The position numbers and the translations under genes are program-made. The notes beneath the pieces were generated by a model. It searched no databases, was not told the origin of the DNA, and saw only the letters and a list, made by a program, of their open reading frames with translations. A DNA stretch of 64,000 nucleotides from Pontibacter cellulosilyticus (GTDB lineage Bacteria; Bacteroidota; Bacteroidia; Cytophagales; Hymenobacteraceae), in the NCBI RefSeq assembly GCF_014306105.1, contig NZ_JACRVF010000002.1, forward strand, positions 332,368-396,367, given 5' to 3'. Positions 1 through 8,844 of the stretch are shown here, piece after piece. How positions within the stretch are numbered: position 1 is the first letter of the stretch; each line of letters starts with the position of its first letter.

Positions 1-378
1 ACAGTTTCAAGTAACGGTTGCTCCCGTTCCCAGACCATGACTTTCAGTGCGACCGACGCCTGCGGCAACACCGCTACCGCGACCCGCACCGTGTCCTGGA
101 CTGTAGACACCACCGCCCCAGTGATTTCGGTGACTGGCCACACAGCAACTCTAGGCTGTAACCCGACTGCTTCAGAGATTACTGCTGCCTTCGGTACAGC
201 AACAGCTTCTGACGGTTGCAGCGGCACAGCTTCCGTGACTGCTACCCCAGGTACAGTTTCAAGTAACGGTTGCTCCCGTTCCCAGACCATGACTTTCAGT
301 GCGACCGACGCCTGCGGCAACACCGCTACCGCGACCCGCACCGTGTCCTGGACTGTAGACACCACCGCCCCAGTGATT
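1..378 (+). repeat. Perfect 126-bp coding repeat, period 252 bp
   Basis: Bases 1-126 and 253-378 are identical, an offset of 252 bp (84 codons). They encode the second half of successive HYR-like units and the start of the next. Nucleotide identity, not only protein similarity, points to recent duplication or gene conversion. Further copies probably lie upstream of the window. Confidence 0.95.
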
Positions 379-1347
379 ACAGTAAGTAGCACACCTCTTA
401 CAGGTAGTAACTGTGTTGCGCCTACTCAAGCTCAACTTGAGGCAGCGCTTGGTTCAGCCACAGCTTCTGATAACTGTGGAAATGTGACCGTTACTGCATC
501 AGACGGTGCTGTTCAAGGCCAAGGATGTTATCGTTCTCAAACACGTACATTCACCTCAACAGATGATTGCGGTAACACCGCCACTGAAACTAACACAGTA
601 TCTTGGACAGTACCAATAGTAGTTGATTGCTACAGTGTTTGCGTATCAATGGCCAACTATGACCAGAGTAGCAATACTACTACTTTTAGGTTTAGAGTAT
701 GTGCAAATGAATGTCCTAATGCGCTATCTTACATAGCTTTCATTATAGGCAGAAGAATAGGAGTTGTGTCACCAGTTAATGGGTCTGTATATAACTACCC
801 TGGTGATCCTAACATAAGCTACAGAGTTTCTGTGCCTATAAGTAATAAAGTTAATGGAATTAAGTTTGAAACAATTGGGGAAGGAATCAGAAACGCATGT
901 GACATTTTTGAGTTCACTCTTGCTGGTAACCAAACACAAACTCCAATTAATATAGAGATCAAAGCAGGTAATAATACTTACAACATTCCTATTAGCAATC
1001 CATCTGCTTGTGTATCTTCTCAAACTAATGGAACTACTGCACTTTCAGCAACTTCATCTAGCTCACTTCAAAGTATAGGCGAAGCTGAGGGTGACTTAAG
1101 AGCCTATCCAACTCCGTTCTCTGACAAGGCCACAATCGAGTTCACCACTTCTGTGGACGAGAACTACACCGTGCGTCTGTACGACATGAAGGGAGCGCTT
1201 GTGAAGGAACTGAAGTCTGGCGCGGCCAAGGCTGGCGTAGTGAACCAGGTGGAGGTTGACGGCAGAAGCCTGCCAGAAGGCCTGTATTTAGGCAGAGTAG
1301 TGAGCGACTCCGGATCACAGACTGTCAAATTACTATTGAAACGATAA
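1..1347 (+). CDS. T9SS-sorted secreted repeat protein, 5' end outside window
   Basis: The reading frame is open from base 1, so the N-terminus lies upstream. The visible 448 residues hold two HYR-like units of about 84 residues (residues 36-119 and 120-202). Each begins DTTAPVI and ends in the Thr/Cys-rich stretch SATDACGNTATATRTVSW or a variant. A unique Cys-containing region of about 165 residues follows, then a Ser-rich linker and a type A sorting domain (about 368-448) with AYPTPFSDKATIEFT, LYDMKG and VDGRSLPEGLY. This predicts export by Sec, outer-membrane passage by T9SS and attachment at the cell surface. Base composition is mosaic: repeats and sorting domain are GC-rich, the middle (about 640-1075) AT-rich. 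The biological role is unknown; adhesion is only an inference. Confidence 0.85.
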   Translation, partial: TVSSNGCSRSQTMTFSATDACGNTATATRTVSWTVDTTAPVISVTGHTATLGCNPTASEITAAFGTATASDGCSGTASVTATPGTVSSNGCSRSQTMTFSATDACGNTATATRTVSWTVDTTAPVITVSSTPLTGSNCVAPTQAQLEAALGSATASDNCGNVTVTASDGAVQGQGCYRSQTRTFTSTDDCGNTATETNTVSWTVPIVVDCYSVCVSMANYDQSSNTTTFRFRVCANECPNALSYIAFIIGRRIGVVSPVNGSVYNYPGDPNISYRVSVPISNKVNGIKFETIGEGIRNACDIFEFTLAGNQTQTPINIEIKAGNNTYNIPISNPSACVSSQTNGTTALSATSSSSLQSIGEAEGDLRAYPTPFSDKATIEFTTSVDENYTVRLYDMKGALVKELKSGAAKAGVVNQVEVDGRSLPEGLYLGRVVSDSGSQTVKLLLKR

Positions 1348-1425
1348 ACCAACATAACAAACAGTAAGGAGGCTGTTTAGAAAGGCGGGGTGCCGGGAGC
1401 TTGCTCTTGGCACCCCGTTATTTTT
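1111..1425 (+). repeat. Sorting-domain plus terminator module, copy 1
   Basis: From base 1111 to 1425 the sequence aligns without gaps to 5224-5538 (offset 4113). It covers nearly the whole sorting domain, the stop codon and the terminator. The roughly 80 bases after the stop codon are identical in the two copies, whereas the coding bodies upstream are unrelated. Confidence 0.9.
1386..1425 (+). terminator. Rho-independent terminator
   Basis: A 9-bp perfect stem (CGGGGTGCC with GGCACCCCG) encloses a further GAGC/GCTC pairing and is followed by TTATTTTT. It lies 38 bases after the stop codon of the first cargo gene. Confidence 0.9.
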
Positions 1426-2040
1426 AGATTAATCTGTTATAATTTAGCTAGCTTATACATATGAATGTATTGTATATATTGTATTTATATTTGCATTGTG
1501 TTAACATTTATTTACTAAGGTTAATAAGCGTTTAACTTTAAAGCTGTGTAATTTAAGTACAAGAAATTATATCTCTCGTTAAACAAATAAGAGAAGATGA
1601 AATGCAGTATAAGACATTTGTATTGCATGAGTAAGTAATAGCGCTACAGATATTCAGCAGAATGCAATAGCTGAAGGTATAATGGATTAAGCTACAATTT
1701 ATAACCTGTTGATTAATATTTGTTAAACAAAACTTACAGCTTTAGTTACCAAGGCATTTAAACACAACACCGAAATAATAAGCTGGTGTACAGGATCTAA
1801 ACTCCCCTTTTAGAGCTGATTCTTTAACAATTTAAAAACAGATCATGAAAAAAACCTACCATCTGAAAAAGGTAGGCTGTAAATCTGTTGCCTTCATTTC
1901 ACAGCCTCCTTAAAATTACCCAGCTATACTTTGCGCCTGCAAAGTGGTTAAGGTCCATTTTATACGGCGGTGTGCATCAGGCAAAGTAAATCAGCCGCAA
2001 ATCATCAAAAACAATTTATGTAATTTAAACATTTACAGCT
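1426..2040. other. 615-bp AT-rich leader region, partly structured
   Basis: No conserved gene is visible. A TATATTTG box (1486-1493) resembles a Bacteroidetes -7 element but lacks a good -33 box. Near the downstream gene there is a nested hairpin: 1837-1843 pairs with 1883-1889, and 1855-1860 with 1871-1876. A second stem (CTTTGC/GCAAAG) spans 1929-1944. A 22-codon open frame (1845-1913, starting MKKTYHLKK) overlaps the nested hairpin and could be a leader peptide or chance. Confidence 0.5.
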
Positions 2041-5000
2041 ATGAACAAATTTTCTTGTTACACGAGTAGAACAGGCAATGTTCTCTCACAGCAGCTGCAG
2101 CTAGTATGGCGAATCGCCATGGTAGTAGTAGTTGCTTTTTTATTTTCAGGTAATGCTTATGGGCAAATTCCAGCCTCTTATTGCGATGGTAATCCAGCAG
2201 GGTGGCCACTTAGCGGACCTGGTACTGCCAAGATTACAGACAAATTTAACTCGAATGTTGATGATCAGTTTACTGAAGGATCAAAAGACGGGAATCAAAT
2301 AAATCAAAACGCCTGGGCACTTGGTACTGCTAATGATAAAGGTGACATCATTAATGCCGGAGCCGCGCTTGTAGATGGCTGTGTATTACGCTTCTTCGCT
2401 GACCGCTATGCTGTTAATGGTGATGCTGCTATTGGGTTTTGGTTTTATAAAGATCCGAATATAAGTCTTAATCCTGATGGAACTTTTAGCGGCACTCACA
2501 CGGATGGTGATATCCTGATAGTGGTTAACTTTGTTAACGGCGGTGGAACAGCAGCGCCAGTAACTTATATATGGAGTAGTGGCTCATTAGTAGAAACATC
2601 TGTTCAAGGATGTGGTATTACAAACACAACTCAGATGGATGTACCATCAGGTTTAAGTTATCAGTCAAAATCTGGTCCAGCTGGCAAATATCAAGCAGGT
2701 GCCTTTTTTGAGGGATATGTGAATTTATGCGGATCAGGTATCGATTTGTGCTTTAGTAGATTCTTAGTTGAAACAAGAAATTCACAGTCGCTAACTGCTT
2801 CACTGCAAGATTTTGCTTTAGGTAGCATTGATATCAAGCCTGCTATACCTCAGGGCACAGCAACAGATGAAACATGCTTAGTGAAGGGAACAGTTACTGT
2901 TACTAGTCCAATTGTTGGTTTATCTTATAAATTAAGTGGTAATGGGTTTAATCAAACTATAGTAGCAACTGCTGGTAACCCAGTAGTATTTACAGGGTTA
3001 GAAGATGGTACTTATAGCCTGACAGCGATAAATACAGCTAGTAACTGTGAGTCAGGGGCTCGTAGTATAGAAGTTGACGCAGACATAACACCGGTGAATG
3101 CTCCAGGTGCGTTAGACGTTGACAGATGCGGTCCTGGTACAGTAACATTAGCAGTATCTAACCCACTGGGTGGTGTTACCTACAGATGGTATGCTACCCA
3201 AACATCTACAACAATACTTCATACAGGCACCACATTTACTACTCCTAGTCTTAATGCAACTGAAGATTATTGGATCAGTGCTACTGGCGCTAATGGATGC
3301 CCAAGTACTAGAACTTCTGTACAGGCTATCATTCAAACGCCTGTTGTGGTAGAAGCTGGTGATAATTTAGCCCGTTGTCAATCTGCATCTGCTCAAGTGG
3401 TTCCTCTAACTGGTGCAAGTATAACAGGTGGTGCTACTACTGGTACCTGGACTATTGTATCATCAGTGCCAGCCAATGCAGGAAATACGTTGGGTAATAA
3501 CACATTGGCTAGTGGTAGCCTTACTGTGGCTGCCAACTACGTTGGTGTGATCACACTACAACTAACAAGCGCAGACCCTCCTGGAGCTTGTCCATTTGTA
3601 AGCGATACAAGAACCGTTTCAATTGGGCCAGCTGCTGTCGTTGATGCCGGCGATAACCTTGTGCGTTGCCAATCTGCTTCAGCTCAGGCAGTTGCTCTAA
3701 CAGGAGCATCAGTTACCGGTGGCGCTGCAACAGGAACCTGGACTATTGTATCTTCTGTGCCAGCCAACGCAGGCAATGTGCTTGGTAACAACACACTTGC
3801 CAGTGGTAGCCTGACAGTAGCAGCCAATTATGTAGGCGTTATCACTTTGCAGTTAACAAGTGCCGACCCAGATGGAGCTGGTCCTTGCGTGGCAGTTAGC
3901 GATACAAGAACAATTACTATAAATCAAGCTGCAATTGTAGATGCTGGTGATAACTTAACCCGTTGTCAGTCCTCTTCAGCACAGGTTATAGCGTTAACAG
4001 GTGCTAGTGTAACAGGCGGTGCTTCAACAGGTACATGGGAAATCGTGTCTTCAGTACCAGCTAATGCAGGTAACGTGTTAGGCAATACTACATTGGCTGG
4101 CGGAAGCCTGACAGTTGCTGCTAACTACACTGGTGTAATTACACTTAGATTGACAAGCGCTGATCCTGACGGAGCAGGCCCTTGCCCTGCGGTAAGTGAT
4201 ACAAGAACTGTAACTATAGGCCCAGCTGCAGTGGTAGAGGCAGGTGCTAATCTTGAGCGTTGCCAGTTAAGTACTACACAAGCTATTGCTTTAACAGGAG
4301 CAACCGTTAGCGGAGGTACTAATACTGGTACCTGGTCTATTGTTTCCTCTAACCCAGTTAACGCGGGTAATATGCTTAGCAACAGTACGCTAGGAAGTGG
4401 TAGCCTGACAGTGGCAGCCAATTATGTAGGCGTTATCACTTTGCAGTTAACAAGTGCCGATCCGGATGGAGCTGGTCCTTGCGTGGCAGTTAGTGATACA
4501 AGAACAGTTACTATTTACCCAGCAGCTACTGCTAACGCAGGTGGACCTTACACTGTAGGATGTACTCAGCCACGACAGGTAACTTTAATGGGTACATTTG
4601 GTGGCGGAGCAACCAGTGGAAGTTGGAGCGTGCCAATGGGAATGGGTACTGTAGTTGGTAATGTGTATACACCAAGTGCAGCAGCTCTTGAGGCTGGAGT
4701 GCCGGTTACACTTACGTACACAACAAATGATCCTGCAGGCCCATGTCTAGCAGCGACTGCTACTGCAATTGTGAACTTTGAAGTTTGCGATGTGTTTGAA
4801 GGCTGTACTTTAGGCTACTGGAAGAACCATACAGGTAGCTGGGCATGTTACTCACCAACCACTCTATATGGTAGTATATTTGCAAGTGCACCTGATGAAC
4901 TTAAAAATATGGAATTGCTTGACGTGCTTAATCTAGGCGGCGGCGGTATCTATAACTTAGCACGTCAGAGTGTAGCAGCCCTATTAAATGCTTGTCATCC

Positions 5001-5460
5001 ACATGTGGATTATGAGTTGACTAGTAGCCAGATTATCAGTAGAGTGAATGCAGCATTTGCTGCTGGTACTAAAAATGCTGCAGGTGCATTAGCAACAGAG
5101 CTTGATATGATGAACAACGCTGGTTGCTCTATAGATGCTCATAACAGACCAATAAGCTCTAGTTCATCTTCTTCTCTACAAGGTATAGGCGAGGTTGAAG
5201 CTGGTGATCTGAAAGCTTATCCGACTCCGTTCTCTGACAAGGCCACAATCGAGTTCACTACTTCTGTGGATGAGAGCTACACCGTGCGCCTGTACGACAT
5301 GAGAGGTGCCCTAGTTCAGGAACTGAAATCTGGCGAAGCCAAGGCTGGCGTAGTAAACCAGGTTGAGGTTGACGGCAGAAGCTTACCAGAAGGCCTGTAC
5401 TTGGGCAGAGTGGTGACTGGCTCCGGATCACAGACTGTTAAGTTACTATTGAAACGATAA
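2041..5460 (+). CDS. T9SS-sorted secreted protein with tandem repeats and GYWKNH motif
   Basis: This 1139-residue protein starts with a long signal peptide (hydrophobic IAMVVVVAFLFSG, cleavage near AYG-Q at about 41). After a unique N-terminal region there are four tandem units of 96-99 residues (about 434-827). Each opens with AGDNLxRCQ or a variant and contains TGTWxIVSS and SGSLTVAANY. A related, shorter unit follows. Residues 921-934 carry GCTLGYWKNHTGSW, a signature seen in many bacterial and archaeal surface proteins whose function I do not know. A Ser-rich linker leads to a type A sorting domain (about 1060-1139) nearly identical to that of the preceding gene. The protein is predicted to be surface-attached or released through T9SS; its substrate or partner is unknown. 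Confidence 0.88.
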   Translation: MNKFSCYTSRTGNVLSQQLQLVWRIAMVVVVAFLFSGNAYGQIPASYCDGNPAGWPLSGPGTAKITDKFNSNVDDQFTEGSKDGNQINQNAWALGTANDKGDIINAGAALVDGCVLRFFADRYAVNGDAAIGFWFYKDPNISLNPDGTFSGTHTDGDILIVVNFVNGGGTAAPVTYIWSSGSLVETSVQGCGITNTTQMDVPSGLSYQSKSGPAGKYQAGAFFEGYVNLCGSGIDLCFSRFLVETRNSQSLTASLQDFALGSIDIKPAIPQGTATDETCLVKGTVTVTSPIVGLSYKLSGNGFNQTIVATAGNPVVFTGLEDGTYSLTAINTASNCESGARSIEVDADITPVNAPGALDVDRCGPGTVTLAVSNPLGGVTYRWYATQTSTTILHTGTTFTTPSLNATEDYWISATGANGCPSTRTSVQAIIQTPVVVEAGDNLARCQSASAQVVPLTGASITGGATTGTWTIVSSVPANAGNTLGNNTLASGSLTVAANYVGVITLQLTSADPPGACPFVSDTRTVSIGPAAVVDAGDNLVRCQSASAQAVALTGASVTGGAATGTWTIVSSVPANAGNVLGNNTLASGSLTVAANYVGVITLQLTSADPDGAGPCVAVSDTRTITINQAAIVDAGDNLTRCQSSSAQVIALTGASVTGGASTGTWEIVSSVPANAGNVLGNTTLAGGSLTVAANYTGVITLRLTSADPDGAGPCPAVSDTRTVTIGPAAVVEAGANLERCQLSTTQAIALTGATVSGGTNTGTWSIVSSNPVNAGNMLSNSTLGSGSLTVAANYVGVITLQLTSADPDGAGPCVAVSDTRTVTIYPAATANAGGPYTVGCTQPRQVTLMGTFGGGATSGSWSVPMGMGTVVGNVYTPSAAALEAGVPVTLTYTTNDPAGPCLAATATAIVNFEVCDVFEGCTLGYWKNHTGSWACYSPTTLYGSIFASAPDELKNMELLDVLNLGGGGIYNLARQSVAALLNACHPHVDYELTSSQIISRVNAAFAAGTKNAAGALATELDMMNNAGCSIDAHNRPISSSSSSSLQGIGEVEAGDLKAYPTPFSDKATIEFTTSVDESYTVRLYDMRGALVQELKSGEAKAGVVNQVEVDGRSLPEGLYLGRVVTGSGSQTVKLLLKR
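3340..4520 (+). repeat. Four tandem coding repeats of about 295-300 bp
   Basis: Units begin near 3340, 3640, 3937 and 4234. Most have diverged at DNA level, but about 110 bp of unit 2 (3802-3912) and unit 4 (4396-4506) are almost identical at an offset of 594 bp. This suggests recent conversion between non-adjacent units. Confidence 0.85.
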
Positions 5461-5538
5461 ACCAACATAACAAACAGTAAGGAGGCTGTTTAGAAAGGCG
5501 GGGTGCCGGGAGCTTGCTCTTGGCACCCCGTTATTTTT
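5224..5538 (+). repeat. Sorting-domain plus terminator module, copy 2
   Basis: This is the partner of 1111-1425, aligned without gaps at an offset of 4113. Differences are scattered substitutions inside the coding part; the 3' untranslated part including the terminator is identical. Confidence 0.9.
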
Positions 5539-5539
5539 T
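5499..5539 (+). terminator. Rho-independent terminator
   Basis: It has the same hairpin as at 1386 (CGGGGTGCC with GGCACCCCG), followed by TTATTTTTT, after the second cargo gene. Confidence 0.9.
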
Positions 5540-6177
5540 ATCAAAATATTCAAAGTATTCTTTTATAAATATACTGTGTTGTAACACAGATATGTATAAG
5601 TATATTTGAGCGTTCTTGGCTTCCAACTGCTGAACTTATACTTCATATTATCGTCTACTCACCCTCATAACACTATCCTCTACTTACTATATAGGATCGA
5701 TGTTATAAGTATAATATTATTTAAATAATATTTTGCATAATATTGTTTTGTTGATAGTATGTTGCTGAATTAGTGCAGGAAAATATCTCCTTACTAACTG
5801 CGTCTGTATTTGAATAACATCAACATAATTGAAGAAGTTAGAGTATAAGCGCCTCCTTACCCCACCTCCAAACCCTTTAGTACGTTGCGGTAAAGTTTAC
5901 AGCAGCTGATCACTTGTTTCCCAAACTATACATGATGGTTACGCTTTATGAAAAGTATGGCGGCAGGCTCACTGCAATTTGGTGGGGTTACCTGTTGCGT
6001 CCAGGCCCAAAGCAACTGCTCACATAAGTGAGTATTGGTCAAAATCTAAATCAGACACCTTGTTACAGCGCAAGTAATTGCTACAGCTAATAAAACCATA
6101 ACATTGGCTAAACGGATTTGCTTTGCCCGGTTTTTAATGACGTCTTAAAAGCTTTCTAAACAAAACCTCCAACAACA
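5540..6177. other. 638-bp leader region before third cargo gene
   Basis: No gene is seen. The 5' part is AT-rich and carries a candidate promoter (5578-5608). The last 220 bases contain several short hairpins: GCAG/CTGC at 5963-5975, GTTGC/GCAAC at 5994-6016, CTCAC/GTGAG with an ATAA loop at 6019-6032, and CTTG/CAAG at 6059-6074. If the promoter is right, the mRNA leader is about 560 nucleotides. Confidence 0.45.
5578..5608 (+). promoter_or_regulatory. Candidate promoter for third cargo gene
   Basis: GTTG (5578-5581), a 19-base spacer and TATATTTG (5601-5608) fit the Bacteroidetes -33/-7 pattern TTTG-N19-21-TAnnTTTG with one mismatch. The box overlaps a small palindrome (5574-5589, CTGTGTT/AACACAG) that could be an operator. 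Confidence 0.45.
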
Positions 6178-8778
6178 ATGAAACAATTTGACTTTTACCA
6201 ATTGAGAACGGAGATGATTCTATCCAATCGGCTGTACCGGTTGCCAAAATTTTTCTGTCTCCTATTTTGCTTCGGCCTAATCTTGCTAGCTCAGTCCGTT
6301 TATGCCCAAGGCCCATGCCCGGGTAGTAATTGCGTATCTGGTGATATGCGGATTTCAGAAGTTAGGCTCGTACAAAAAACAAGTGCGGGTTATACAGATA
6401 TGGCAACAACTTGTGATGTAGGACAAACTTTTAATGTAAGTCTAAAAGTTACCATTGATGTTACATCTCAAACCCGCTATGGTTTTGCAGTTATAGCTGA
6501 TATATACATAAATGATGCTAAAATTACTAAGTCATTAGCCTACTGTGATTCTAAGGATTTTCCGCAAGGCGTAAATATAATTTATGTTGATAAATATGCT
6601 GATGGAACACCTATTACATGGAGTTGTGGTACAAAAATTCAGCTCAAAGATGTTTATACAGCTTGGAACAATGCAGTTGAGTCAAGAACTAATCCTAGCA
6701 TCTGCAATTACTTATCCAAAGATACTGAAGGGAATTACAATGGGTTAATTACAGCTGCCAACTGTAAAAAAATTGCCCCAAAATGTAAATTTTATGGTTC
6801 AAACGAGAGTATTACAGTTGTTGCTCCCTTATCAGCCAGCTTTACTACTGTAACTACCTGCGATCAGAATAATCCGGTTTTTAAAACTTATACATTTACA
6901 AATACTTCACAGGGAGGGTTCGGAAGTCTTAGTTATAAATGGGAAGTTAAAGTAGCTCCAGCAGAACTATTTACAGAAATGTCTACAGCTACTAATTATT
7001 CTTATACACCAACTAGCAGTAATGCATTTACAGTGAAGCTAACAGTTACAGATCAGACCAGTCCTATACCACTTGTTGATACTGAACAGACATTAGTGAA
7101 TACGCCTGAAACCTGTTGTACTAACCCTATCATAACTGATAAAACAGCTACGATATGTAGTGGAGGGAAATTTACTGTAACTTTAATTTCAGATAATAAT
7201 AATACAGTACCAGCAAATACAACTTATACATGGGGTGAGCCAGTAAGCAGTCCTACAGGTATTATATCGGGCGGTACTTCACAAACAGATGCAAGTTCAA
7301 TAAGCCAAACACTTGAAAATAATTCGAGTAATTCTGCAACGTTAACTTATACTGTAACACCAAAGTCCGGTGGATGTGCAGGTAACCCGTTTACAGTTAC
7401 AGTGACGGTTGATCCAACTACTTTTGGAGGTAGCGTAGGTAATGCCCAGAATGTGTGCAGTGGTAATCAACCTGCAAATAACATTACTTTAAGTGGCCAT
7501 GTAGGTAATATAGTTAAATGGCAGAGATCGACATCAGATAATTTTATATCAGGGGTGACAGATATTGCAAATACTACTAATACATTAACAGCTGCATCAA
7601 TAGGAGTACTTACTCAAGATACTTGGTTCAGGGCAGTAGTAAAAAGTGGTGAATGTGCTGCAGCTAATTCTGCCCCAGTGAAAATAACAGTTTATGAAAG
7701 TCCAACTGCTGCTACGGTAGGAGGTACACAAAATCGATGTGGAACATTAACTTCTACCTCTCTCGGTGGCAATACTCCAAATGTAGGCACAGGTGCATGG
7801 AGTAAAAAAAGTGGTCCAGGATCAGTAACCTTCAGTAATATTAACACAGGTAGCTCAACAGCTACAGTTGATGCGGTAGGTACTTACGTATTTACTTGGA
7901 CTATATCTAATGGTACATGTACACCTAGTTCAGCAGATATAACTGTAAATTATTATACCGCCCAGTCAGCCCCAACATTAGATACTACACCGCCAACCTG
8001 TTCTAATAATAACGGTACTGTAACAGTTACAGCACCACTTGATGGAAACGGTATCGATTACGAGTATAGCAATAATGGTGGTACTAGCTGGCAGGAAACT
8101 ACTTCTTTTACAGTAGCAGGTGGAGCAAGCTATAGCATTATTGTTAGAAATAAAAACACGACCTGTATTTCTATTGCTACTACTGGAACTATGGCATCTC
8201 AACCTTCAGCTCTATCTACGCCGAATGTAACTATATTAACCTATCCTGATTGCTCATCGTCTTCAGGAACTCTTAAAATAGTTAAATCAGTAGAGCCTTT
8301 AGAAGAATATGGTTTAGGCTATGAATTTAGCAATAACAATAAGGATTGGGTTGAAAGTCCTGTTTTCAGCTTTACAGCAGGTGCTGGTTACTCACTACAT
8401 GTTAGGAAAGTAAGCGATATTACTTGTGTAGCTTCAACATCCTGTCAAGGAGAAGGTTCAAGAATAACTTCCCAAACCACCAGCTCCATACAAACAGATG
8501 CGCAACCTAAAACTGAAGATCAACTAACTGCCTATCCAGTACCATTCTCACAGAATGTAACACTGGAGTTTAAGGCAGAGCAGTCCGGCAAGTATGAGAT
8601 CAACTTGTACGATATGAAGGGGCAGCTTGTACGCCAGCTGAAGTCTGGTACTGCAAAAGCAGGAGAGGTTACCCAGATTGAAGTAGACGGAAGAAGTATG
8701 GCAGATGGCATGTACCTGGCCCGAATGGTTAGCGGCTCAGGATCTAAAACTGTTAAGCTACTCAAGAAGAACAATTAG
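6178..8778 (+). CDS. T9SS-sorted secreted protein, Ig/PKD-like repeats
   Basis: The 866-residue product has a signal peptide (FFCLLFCFGLILLAQSVYAQ, residues 25-44). A region with conserved Cys follows, then a PKD-like stretch near residues 220-310 (SLSYKWEV, FTVKLTVTDQT). Several Ig-like modules rich in Thr, Ser and Asn come next. A type A sorting domain (about 785-866) has AYPVPFSQNVTLEF, LYDMKGQLV and VDGRSMADGMYLAR. The N-terminal layout (PCPGSNCVSGDMRI) resembles that of the next cargo gene (CPDLNCTSNDVTV), so the two are probably paralogues in their first 180 residues. It is expected at the cell surface. The specific function is not recognisable. Coding DNA is AT-rich compared with the housekeeping genes. 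Confidence 0.85.
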   Translation: MKQFDFYQLRTEMILSNRLYRLPKFFCLLFCFGLILLAQSVYAQGPCPGSNCVSGDMRISEVRLVQKTSAGYTDMATTCDVGQTFNVSLKVTIDVTSQTRYGFAVIADIYINDAKITKSLAYCDSKDFPQGVNIIYVDKYADGTPITWSCGTKIQLKDVYTAWNNAVESRTNPSICNYLSKDTEGNYNGLITAANCKKIAPKCKFYGSNESITVVAPLSASFTTVTTCDQNNPVFKTYTFTNTSQGGFGSLSYKWEVKVAPAELFTEMSTATNYSYTPTSSNAFTVKLTVTDQTSPIPLVDTEQTLVNTPETCCTNPIITDKTATICSGGKFTVTLISDNNNTVPANTTYTWGEPVSSPTGIISGGTSQTDASSISQTLENNSSNSATLTYTVTPKSGGCAGNPFTVTVTVDPTTFGGSVGNAQNVCSGNQPANNITLSGHVGNIVKWQRSTSDNFISGVTDIANTTNTLTAASIGVLTQDTWFRAVVKSGECAAANSAPVKITVYESPTAATVGGTQNRCGTLTSTSLGGNTPNVGTGAWSKKSGPGSVTFSNINTGSSTATVDAVGTYVFTWTISNGTCTPSSADITVNYYTAQSAPTLDTTPPTCSNNNGTVTVTAPLDGNGIDYEYSNNGGTSWQETTSFTVAGGASYSIIVRNKNTTCISIATTGTMASQPSALSTPNVTILTYPDCSSSSGTLKIVKSVEPLEEYGLGYEFSNNNKDWVESPVFSFTAGAGYSLHVRKVSDITCVASTSCQGEGSRITSQTTSSIQTDAQPKTEDQLTAYPVPFSQNVTLEFKAEQSGKYEINLYDMKGQLVRQLKSGTAKAGEVTQIEVDGRSMADGMYLARMVSGSGSKTVKLLKKNN

Positions 8779-8805
8779 ATGTAATATTTTATTAAATAGA
8801 ATTTT

Positions 8806-8844
8806 AAAGCGGCACCGGGGCTACCTCTGGTGCCGCTTTTTTAT
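8806..8844 (+). terminator. Rho-independent terminator
   Basis: An 11-bp perfect stem (AAAGCGGCACC with GGTGCCGCTTT) is followed by a T-tract, just after the third cargo gene. Confidence 0.92.

Noticed and set aside
1..378. Direct repeats as a possible CRISPR array
   Set aside because: The 252-bp period and coding continuity show protein domain repeats, not short repeats with spacers.
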